This document shows positions 26,740 through 33,248 of a DNA stretch of 64,000 nucleotides, in pieces. Origin of the DNA: Pseudofulvimonas gallinarii (GTDB lineage Bacteria > Pseudomonadota > Gammaproteobacteria > Xanthomonadales > UBA2363); the NCBI RefSeq assembly GCF_004343305.1, contig NZ_SMAF01000001.1, positions 186,001 to 250,000 on the forward strand. The letters run 5' to 3'. The position numbers and the translations under genes were made by a program. A model generated the notes under the pieces. It worked only from the letters and a program-made list of their open reading frames with translations, was not told the DNA's origin and did no database searches. How positions within the stretch are numbered: position 1 is the stretch's first letter; the number at the start of each line of letters is the position of its first letter.

Positions 26740-26760
26740 CCTGCCCGCACGTCGGGCAGG
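26740..26760. terminator. Hairpin between S9 peptidase and redox fusion gene
   Basis: A perfect 8-bp stem (CCTGCCCG/CGGGCAGG) with a 5-base loop. There is no T-run directly after it, so it may be a weak or factor-dependent terminator, or an operator-like element. It separates the repeat array from the next gene. Confidence 0.45.
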
Positions 26761-26793
26761 ATACCGTCCATCTGTTTGACGAGCACGTTCGGC

Positions 26794-28365
26794 ATGTCGC
26801 ATCCGGTTGAATACGAAGGCCGTGAATACAGCGTCCGCGAAGGCGAAACCATCCTGCGCGCGCTGCTCCGCCAGGGCGTCAACATCAACTATTCCTGCGG
26901 CAAAGGCAGCTGCCATACCTGCATGTGCCGGCTGGTCAGTGGCTCGGTCGAGAGTTCGCGCGACATCGATCCGGCGCTGAGCGGAAGCGGACATTTCCTG
27001 CCCTGCGTCAGCCGGCCGAAGGAGCGGGTCGTCGTCGGCCCGCCCGATCTGGATGCGCTGGCAAAGCCGGCCGAAGTCATCGGACGACGCCTGCTTGCCG
27101 ACGACACCCTCGAGCTGGATATCGCCCCGATGGGCGAAGTGGCGTACGAGGCCGGCCAGCACATCCACATCGCCGGACCGGACGGACTGTCCCGGCCCTA
27201 CTCCATCACCACCCTGCCGGGTGAGGACTTCTTCCTGCGCATCCATGTGCGCCGCGTCGACGGTGGCGCGATGAGCGGCTGGCTGTTCGATCACGCCGAC
27301 AGCGGTACCACGCTGTCATTGCGCGGCCCCTACGGCGACTGCTTCTACGACCCGCGCATGCAGGGTCGGCCGCTGCTCCTGCTCGGTACGGGCACCGGCG
27401 CCGGCGCGCTCATGGCGATTGCGCGCGCCGCGCTGTCCGCGGGCCACACGGCACCGGTCACGCTCTTCCACGGCGGCCGTCGCCAGTCCGATCTGTATCT
27501 GCATGAAGTCCTGTGCGAGCTCGCACGCGAACATGCCAACTTCACCTACGTACCATGCCTCAGCCGCGAGGAAGCCCGCGGATGCGTACGCCAGGGTCGC
27601 ATCGTCGAGCATGCCTTCACTGGCCTTCCCGACCTGCAGGATGCCGAAATCTTCCTCTGCGGCCTGCCCGCCATGGTCGAACAGGCGCGGGTCATGGCCA
27701 TCGTCGCCGGCGCGCGACGCGACGCCATCCACGTCGACCCCTTCGACTTTGCCCACGGCAACGTGCAGGACGACGCCAGCCGCGTCGATGCCATCCCGGC
27801 CGATCCCGAACTGTGGGCCGCGCTCGGCAACGGTCCCGGCCTGACCGCGGTGTTGACCGACTTCTACCAGCGGCTGTTCCAGGACGCCCGCCTGTCGCCC
27901 TTCTTCCACGGCATGCTGCCGCAGCAGGTCGCGGCGAAGCAGTACGGTTTCCTCGCCGACCTGATCTCGGGGCGGCGTGAATATTTCGGCCTCAATCCCT
28001 ACAACGCGCACCACTGGATGGTGATCTCGGACGAGCTGTTCGATTACCGCGAAGCGATGTTCGAAGAGGTTCTGCGCGAACATGGACTGGCACCGCACCT
28101 GGTCCGCCGCTTCCTCGCGCTGCACGAGCGTTTCCGGACGTCCATCGTCAAGGCGGAAGCGGTGCCGATGCGGGTCAAGGGCGTAGACATTCCCCTGCGC
28201 ACGCAGTCGGTCGAACGCCTCGACCTCGACACGGTCTGCGATGGTTGCCACCAGGAGATTCCCGCCGGTTCACCGGCGCGCTACCACGAGCGGCTGGGCA
28301 CCCTGCACTGCCGGACGTGTGCGCAATTGACCGACGAGGAAATCGCCGAGGTAATGCCGGACTGA
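26794..28365 (+). CDS. Ferredoxin - FAD/NAD reductase - truncated haemoglobin fusion
   Basis: A 523-residue, apparently cytosolic redox protein with four modules. Residues 1-85 are a plant-type 2Fe-2S ferredoxin with Cys35, Cys40, Cys43 and Cys71 (CGKGSCHTC). Residues 90-325 are a ferredoxin-NADP-reductase-like unit with FAD motif RPYS (135-138), pyridine-nucleotide loop GTGTGAG (198-204) and FLCGLPAMV. Residues 345-447 are a truncated haemoglobin with a B10-type Tyr in TDFYQRLF and the proximal His in NAHHWM. Residues 476-523 hold a CxxC...CxxC pair (482, 485, 506, 509), perhaps a zinc ribbon. Electrons could pass from NAD(P)H through FAD to haem for oxygen or NO chemistry. The ATG at 26794 is chosen; a TTG lies 18 bases upstream. 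Confidence 0.9.
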   Translation: MSHPVEYEGREYSVREGETILRALLRQGVNINYSCGKGSCHTCMCRLVSGSVESSRDIDPALSGSGHFLPCVSRPKERVVVGPPDLDALAKPAEVIGRRLLADDTLELDIAPMGEVAYEAGQHIHIAGPDGLSRPYSITTLPGEDFFLRIHVRRVDGGAMSGWLFDHADSGTTLSLRGPYGDCFYDPRMQGRPLLLLGTGTGAGALMAIARAALSAGHTAPVTLFHGGRRQSDLYLHEVLCELAREHANFTYVPCLSREEARGCVRQGRIVEHAFTGLPDLQDAEIFLCGLPAMVEQARVMAIVAGARRDAIHVDPFDFAHGNVQDDASRVDAIPADPELWAALGNGPGLTAVLTDFYQRLFQDARLSPFFHGMLPQQVAAKQYGFLADLISGRREYFGLNPYNAHHWMVISDELFDYREAMFEEVLREHGLAPHLVRRFLALHERFRTSIVKAEAVPMRVKGVDIPLRTQSVERLDLDTVCDGCHQEIPAGSPARYHERLGTLHCRTCAQLTDEEIAEVMPD

Positions 28366-28369
28366 TGCC

Positions 28370-28390
28370 CGGCCGCCGTGGAGGCGGCCG
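28370..28390. terminator. Hairpin between convergent genes
   Basis: A perfect 8-bp stem CGGCCGCC/GGCGGCCG with a 5-base loop lies between the convergent fusion gene and mtnP. It lacks a clear T-run on either side. It could stop transcription in both directions. Confidence 0.45.
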
Positions 28391-28408
28391 CGATCGTCGG
28401 GTTGTCCG

Positions 28409-29149
28409 TCAGCCCAGCATCGCGGCCAGCACCGCCGGCAGCTGCGCCGTGGCCTCGGCCATGTTCGCCAGCACTTCCTCCAGCGTGATCTCGGCGGCAT
28501 CACCGCGTCCCGCCGCCCAGTTCGCGACTACGGCGATGCAGGCGTAGGCCAATCCCAGTTCGCGCGCCAGCCCGGCCTCGGGCATGCCGGTCATGCCAAC
28601 GAGATCGCAGCCGTCGCGGTGCAGGCGCCGGATCTCCGCGGCCGTTTCCAGACGCGGGCCCTGGGTGGCGCCATAGCAGCCCCCGTCAACCATCGCCACG
28701 CCCGCGGCTGCGGCGGCTGCGAGAATGCGCGCGCGCAGCGCCGCGTCGTAGGGTTCCCCCATGTCGACGTGCTCGACGGTGCCGCCAGCACCGAAACAGG
28801 TGTGCGCGCGACCCCAGGTGTAGTCGATGATCTGGTCCGGAACTGCCAGCACCTTCGGCCCCATGTTGTCGCTGATCCCGCCGACCGAGTTGATCGCCAG
28901 TACCGACTTTGCGCCCAGCGACTTCAGTGCCCAGAGATTGGCGCGGTAGTTGATTTCGTGCGGGCACAGCGCATGGCCTTCGCCGTGCCGTGCCAGGAAC
29001 AGCACACGGCGGCCGTTGAGCCAGCCATCGACGACGGCATCGCTGGGCGCGCCGAAAGGCGTGTCCACCAGGCGCCGTTCAATTCCTTCCAGTTCGGCCA
29101 GCTTGTAGACGCCGGTCCCGCCGATCACGGCCAGTGCGATGTCGCTCAT
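28409..29149 (-). CDS. S-methyl-5'-thioinosine phosphorylase
   Basis: Purine nucleoside phosphorylase-family enzyme of methylthioadenosine salvage. The 246-residue product has the phosphate and base motifs of the MTAP/MTIP group: IGGTGVY, LARHGEGHALCPHEINYRANLWAL and NSVGGISDNM, with DLVGMTGMPEAGLARELGL near the C-terminus. The gene context with hpt and nagZ matches the Pseudomonas-type methylthioinosine phosphorylase rather than MTA phosphorylase, so inosine-type substrate preference is inferred. Its ATG overlaps the hpt stop (ATGA). The released hypoxanthine can be recovered by the Hpt next door. Confidence 0.9.
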   Translation of the reverse strand: MSDIALAVIGGTGVYKLAELEGIERRLVDTPFGAPSDAVVDGWLNGRRVLFLARHGEGHALCPHEINYRANLWALKSLGAKSVLAINSVGGISDNMGPKVLAVPDQIIDYTWGRAHTCFGAGGTVEHVDMGEPYDAALRARILAAAAAAGVAMVDGGCYGATQGPRLETAAEIRRLHRDGCDLVGMTGMPEAGLARELGLAYACIAVVANWAAGRGDAAEITLEEVLANMAEATAQLPAVLAAMLG

Positions 29150-29703
29150 GCCTCCACCTCCGCCATCGCGTAGATGCCGTCGAGATTGCGGCCGTGGCCG
29201 TGCCAGTCCATGCCATAGCCGAAGACATAGCGGTCCGGCACGGTGACGCCGACATAGTGGGCGCTGATGCCCTCGGCGCGGCGGTCGTGCAGTTTGTCGG
29301 CGAGCACGGCGATGCGCACGGACGCCGCGCCCTGGACGCGACAGTGTTCAAGGATCGCCAGCAGCGTCGGGCCCTCGTCGAGGATGTCATCCGCCAGCAG
29401 CACGTGGCGCCCCGCCAGCGGAATTCCCGGCTCCTTGATCCAGTTCAGCCCGCCGCCGGCTGTACCGCGATAGCGCGTCGCGTGCACGTAGTCGAATTCG
29501 AAATCTGTGTGGCAGCAGAGGGCCAGGCGTGCGGCAAAGAACAGGCCGCCGTGCATCACGGTCAGGAACACCGGTCGCTCCATCTGCGAATAGTCGGCAT
29601 CGATGCGCGTGGCCATGTCGCGGATGGCCGCGTCCAGCGCGTTGCCATCATGGAGCAGGTCGGCTTCGGCCAACACGGCGGAAAACGTCTGGTTGGTTGT
29701 CAT
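29146..29703 (-). CDS. hpt: Hypoxanthine-guanine phosphoribosyltransferase
   Basis: Cytosolic salvage enzyme that joins hypoxanthine or guanine to PRPP, giving IMP or GMP. The 185-residue product has the PRPP-binding loop VLLADDILDEGPTL, the MHGGLFFAARL loop and the base-contacting DRYVFGYGMDW segment. Two ATG codons are 6 bp apart. The second, at 29703, is preferred because AGGAG lies 6 bases ahead of it, whereas it abuts the first. It is the middle gene of the nagZ-hpt-mtnP set. Confidence 0.95.
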   Translation of the reverse strand: MTTNQTFSAVLAEADLLHDGNALDAAIRDMATRIDADYSQMERPVFLTVMHGGLFFAARLALCCHTDFEFDYVHATRYRGTAGGGLNWIKEPGIPLAGRHVLLADDILDEGPTLLAILEHCRVQGAASVRIAVLADKLHDRRAEGISAHYVGVTVPDRYVFGYGMDWHGHGRNLDGIYAMAEVEA

Positions 29704-29767
29704 CGGCATCTCCTGTCACGTCGCGCCCGTCCGGGGCGCCTCAATATGGCCGGCGCGCTGCAACGGC

Positions 29768-30769
29768 TCAGGCCAGCGCATCCAGAGCGGCCATCGCCTG
29801 CGCATGGCGCGGATCGGCAAGCAGCGACGACCACGTCAGGTCGCCGCGACCGGCAAGCGCTGCCAGGCGGTCGGCGGTGCTTTCAAGATGGTCCCATGGC
29901 ACCGCATCGATGGCTTCCTCGACCAGTTCCGGCTTGCAGACCAGCACGACATCGCAGCCGGCATCCAGGTGCAGCTGCACGCGACGGCCCACGGCCCCGG
30001 CGCCTTCCGCCGCGACCATGGCGATGTCATCGCTGACGACGATGCCGTCGAAACCCATGCTGTCGCGAAGGATGTGGCGGATCCAGTGGTCGGAATAACC
30101 GGCCGGTGCTTCATCGACCGCCGGGTAGGTGACATGCGCCATCATCATCGCGTCGACGCCGGCCTCGATGGCCGCATGGAACGGCACCAGGTCGGCGGCG
30201 GCCAGGTCGGACAGCGGCCGGCGGTCGATCGCCTGGCTGAAATGGGTGTCTTCCAGGACCGAGCCGTGACCGGGAAAATGCTTGCCGGTGGTACGCATGC
30301 CTGCGGCCTTCATCGCTTCGATGTAGGCTGCGCCCAGCTCCGCGCAGACCTGCGGATCGGCATGGAAGGCGCGATCGCCGATGGCGCGATTGCCGCGCGC
30401 AAGGTCGAGCACCGGTGCCCAGCTGAAGTCGATGCCGATGGCGCGCATCTCGCTGGCCATCAGCCATGCATGCTCACGGGTCAGGGCCAGTGCCTGCTCG
30501 CGATCGCGGTCGTACAGCTCGCCCAGACGCGACAGCGGCGGCAGCGCGGCGAAGCCTTCGCGGAAGCGCTGCACGGGACCGCCTTCCTGGTCCACGCACA
30601 CCAGCAGCGGCACTTCGCGCAGCCCGCGGATGTCCTCGATCAGCGCCTGGCTCTGCGCGCGATCGACGATATTGCGCGCGAACAGGATGACCCCGGCGAT
30701 GGACGGGTGCATCAGCCAGGAACGTTCTATGGCGGTCAGTTCCGGACCTTCGATTCCGACGATCAGCAT
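29768..30769 (-). CDS. nagZ: Beta-N-acetylhexosaminidase, wall recycling
   Basis: GH3 enzyme that removes GlcNAc from anhydromuropeptides in the cytosol during peptidoglycan recycling, and so influences ampC induction where that exists. The 333-residue length is typical. Signature elements are VDQEGGPVQRF, KHFPGHG (with the His of the catalytic loop), VTYPAVD and the nucleophile segment VVSDDIAM. Its start overlaps the end of the upstream CYTH gene by 7 bp, so the two are likely co-transcribed. Confidence 0.96.
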   Translation of the reverse strand: MLIVGIEGPELTAIERSWLMHPSIAGVILFARNIVDRAQSQALIEDIRGLREVPLLVCVDQEGGPVQRFREGFAALPPLSRLGELYDRDREQALALTREHAWLMASEMRAIGIDFSWAPVLDLARGNRAIGDRAFHADPQVCAELGAAYIEAMKAAGMRTTGKHFPGHGSVLEDTHFSQAIDRRPLSDLAAADLVPFHAAIEAGVDAMMMAHVTYPAVDEAPAGYSDHWIRHILRDSMGFDGIVVSDDIAMVAAEGAGAVGRRVQLHLDAGCDVVLVCKPELVEEAIDAVPWDHLESTADRLAALAGRGDLTWSSLLADPRHAQAMAALDALA

Positions 30770-31239
30770 GGGGCACGACTCCAGCGCGAGTACGGCTCGC
30801 GCATCAGGTTGACGTTGTAGTAGAGCGCATCGTCGGTCACCTCCTCGCCCAGCCAGTCCGGCCGCGGGAAGCTGGCATCAACGGCTTCCAGTTCGATCTC
30901 GGCGACGACAAGCCCCGCGTTCGCGCCTTCGAACTCGTCGATTTCCCAGACGTGCCCCTCCATCTCGATGTAGTGGCGCAGCTTGCGCAACACCTGGCCA
31001 CAGGCAAGTTCAAGCAGCGCCTCGGCATCCTGCAGGGGAATGCCGTATTCGAACTCCTGCCGCACGACGCCGAGCTGCTTGGACTTGATGTTGAGCGATC
31101 CCTGTTTGTCCTCGATGCGCACGCGGACCGAACAGGCGTCACCGCCGAGGTAGCCCTGCGCGATGCGGGTGCTGCGGCTGACTCTGTCGCGCCAGCGGCC
31201 GTTGGCCAGCAGGAACTTGCGTTCGATTTCCAGTGCCAT
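30763..31239 (-). CDS. CYTH domain protein
   Basis: A 158-residue CYTH-domain protein, a fold that binds organic or inorganic triphosphate in a beta tunnel. The signature ExExK appears at the start as MALEIERKFLL, with later acidic and basic strands SVRVRIEDKQG, LNIKSKQ and WEIDEFEG. Small bacterial members are usually inorganic triphosphatases rather than adenylyl cyclases. The true role here is open. The ATG at 31239 begins 8 bp after the rlmD stop. Confidence 0.9.
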   Translation of the reverse strand: MALEIERKFLLANGRWRDRVSRSTRIAQGYLGGDACSVRVRIEDKQGSLNIKSKQLGVVRQEFEYGIPLQDAEALLELACGQVLRKLRHYIEMEGHVWEIDEFEGANAGLVVAEIELEAVDASFPRPDWLGEEVTDDALYYNVNLMREPYSRWSRAPC

Positions 31240-31246
31240 CGTTTCC

Positions 31247-32578
31247 TCAACCGCGTTCGAACAGCGCGATGGACTCGACATGCGCCGTATGCGGGAACAT
31301 GTCCATGACGCCGGCGGCGGACAGACGGAAGCCATGGAGATCGGCAAGGATGCGGGCATCACGCGCCAGGCTGCCGGGATGACAGGACACATAGAGCAAG
31401 CGCTGCGCATCCGGGAAGCGCAGTTGCTCAAGCATCGCCTGTGCACCGGTACGCGGCGGGTCGATGAGCACTGCGTCGTAGCGCTGCCGGGCCCATTCAT
31501 GCCCGCGCAGGTCCTGCGTCAGGTCGGCGGCATGGAACCCGGTTTTCTCTTCCAGCCCGTTGCGGCGCGCGTTGTCGCGCGCACGCTGAACCAGTCCGGC
31601 CTCGCCTTCGACGCCGACGACATGGGCCGCCACCTGCGCCAATGGCAGGGTGAAGTTGCCGAGTCCGCAGAACAGGTCAAGCACCCGCTCATGGTCCTTC
31701 AGCGCCAGCAGCGCCAGTGCGTGTTCGATCATCGCCGCATTGATGCGCGCGTTGACCTGGACGAAGTCCAGCGGCAGGAACCGGTATTCCAGCCCACGCT
31801 CCGGCAGCGAGAACACCAGTTCGTGTTCCGCCGGCCACAGGCGGTGCACGCTGTCGTTGCCGCCGGGCTGCAGGTAGATGGCGATGCCCTCACGCTCGCC
31901 GAATGCCTGCAGGCGCCCGGCATCGCCCGCCCCAAGCGGCTGCAGATGGCGGAACACCAGCGCCGGCATGCCGTCCCCGGCCGCCACTTCGATCTGCGCG
32001 ATGGACTCGGCGACACCCAGTGATGCGACGAGTGCCGAAATCGCTTCCAGACGCTTTCCAATGCGGGCGTCGAGCACTTCGCAGACCGACAGGTCGGCGA
32101 TGAAGCGCGGCTGGCGTTCGCGGAAGCCGACCAGCACCTTTTCCTTCTTGGCGACGTTTTTCACCGACAGCCGTGCCTTGCGCCGGTAGGCCCAGGGTTC
32201 GGCGACCAGTGGCGGCAGCACCCGCGCGGGTTCGAGACCGCCGATGCGGCGGAAGTTCTCCAGCAGCTGCTTTTCCTTGGCGGCGATCTGCGCAGTGGGC
32301 GAAAGATGCTGCAGCACGCAGCCGCCACATACGCCGAAGTGCGGACAGCGCGGCGTGACGCGATCCGGCGATGCGGCCAGGACCTCCAGCGTCTGCGCCT
32401 GGTCGAAATCACGGCCCGGGCGGGTGATCCTTGCCAGGACCTGCTCACCGGGCAGGGCGTCCTCGACGAAAACCACCTTGCCTTCATGTCGTGCGACACC
32501 GCGTGCCTCGTGGCTGAGGTCATCGATGCGGAGTTCGATTGGCGGCGCATCCCTGCGCGAACTGGCTCTTCTGTTCAA
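31247..32578 (-). CDS. rlmD: 23S rRNA (uracil-1939-C5)-methyltransferase
   Basis: SAM-dependent enzyme that methylates U1939 of 23S rRNA and carries a 4Fe-4S cluster. Domains: TRAM (LSHEARGVARHEGKVVFVE, about residues 18-75), cluster cysteines in PRCPHFGVCGGCVLQ plus a later Cys in VCEVLD, and a Rossmann methyltransferase with LDLFCGLGNFTLPLA, IDPPRTGA and catalytic Cys in YVSCHPGSLARD. No ATG fits. A TTG at 32578 gives 443 residues, close to the usual 430-450, and lies after the terminator of the upstream gene. The start is the least certain part. Confidence 0.93.
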   Translation of the reverse strand: MNRRASSRRDAPPIELRIDDLSHEARGVARHEGKVVFVEDALPGEQVLARITRPGRDFDQAQTLEVLAASPDRVTPRCPHFGVCGGCVLQHLSPTAQIAAKEKQLLENFRRIGGLEPARVLPPLVAEPWAYRRKARLSVKNVAKKEKVLVGFRERQPRFIADLSVCEVLDARIGKRLEAISALVASLGVAESIAQIEVAAGDGMPALVFRHLQPLGAGDAGRLQAFGEREGIAIYLQPGGNDSVHRLWPAEHELVFSLPERGLEYRFLPLDFVQVNARINAAMIEHALALLALKDHERVLDLFCGLGNFTLPLAQVAAHVVGVEGEAGLVQRARDNARRNGLEEKTGFHAADLTQDLRGHEWARQRYDAVLIDPPRTGAQAMLEQLRFPDAQRLLYVSCHPGSLARDARILADLHGFRLSAAGVMDMFPHTAHVESIALFERG

Positions 32579-32593
32579 CGTCTGCGGTGTCCT

Positions 32594-32630
32594 GAAAAAC
32601 GAAACGCCGCGGCCGGCATGGCCGCGGCGT
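32594..32630 (-). terminator. Rho-independent terminator after ydbL
   Basis: On the minus strand an 11-bp perfect stem (32630-32620 with 32614-32604) with a 5-base loop is followed by TTCGTTTTTC. It lies 17 bp after the ydbL stop and just before rlmD, separating the two transcription units. Confidence 0.85.
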
Positions 32631-32646
32631 GCAATGGGATGACGCC

Positions 32647-33225
32647 TTACTTGCGGGTCCAGCTGCCGCCCGCGCCCTGGTAGTACCAGCCGGCACCGGC
32701 GCGCTCGATCCATTCGCGTGCAAAGGTTTCGCGGATCTGTGCTTCCCACTCCGGATGGCCGTTGGCGACGGCGATCTCGCGATAGACCGCGTCGCGGTCA
32801 CGGTTGTCTTCGGCGACCAGCTGGTTCAGCGTGGCGCGCTCACGCAGCGGCAGCGACGCCGGATCACGCACGGCGATGCGTCCATCGGCGGTCATGCCGA
32901 TGGCGCCACTCTCGAAATGCGGTTTCAGGGTCTCGAAACGCTCGCGCATGCGGGCACGGATGGCCTGGATGGCCGGCGTGCGGATATTGATGTCGGCCTG
33001 GGCATGCGCCGTGGAAATGAATCCGAAGTGGAAGCGCGACACGTGGGCACCACGGTTTTCATCCTCCGCTGGCGGCTGCCCATTGCCGGAGCGACCGATG
33101 ACATCGTCGACGAATTCGCGCGCAGCGCGCTCGGCCTCGGCGGCCGGGAAGTACACATTGATGGTGACGCAGGCCGCCAGCACCAGCAGTGCCGACAGCA
33201 ACAGCCATCGCAAGGGACGCAGCAT
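32647..33225 (-). CDS. ydbL: YdbL family (DUF1318) lipoprotein
   Basis: A 192-residue predicted lipoprotein with signal and lipobox LLVLAAC (Cys at about residue 19), then CVTINVYFPAAEAERAAREFVDDVIG typical of YdbL/DUF1318. A second part follows with FGFISTAHAQADINI and a helical region. In E. coli YdbL works with YdbH and YnbE in envelope lipid homeostasis. The ATG at 33225 has GAGGAG six bases upstream. Another in-frame ATG at 33252 overlaps the ydbH stop as ATGA and could be used for coupling. No YnbE-like small lipoprotein is seen between the two genes. Confidence 0.85.
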   Translation of the reverse strand: MLRPLRWLLLSALLVLAACVTINVYFPAAEAERAAREFVDDVIGRSGNGQPPAEDENRGAHVSRFHFGFISTAHAQADINIRTPAIQAIRARMRERFETLKPHFESGAIGMTADGRIAVRDPASLPLRERATLNQLVAEDNRDRDAVYREIAVANGHPEWEAQIRETFAREWIERAGAGWYYQGAGGSWTRK

Positions 33226-33248
33226 CGTCATCTCCTCAGGGTCGTCGT

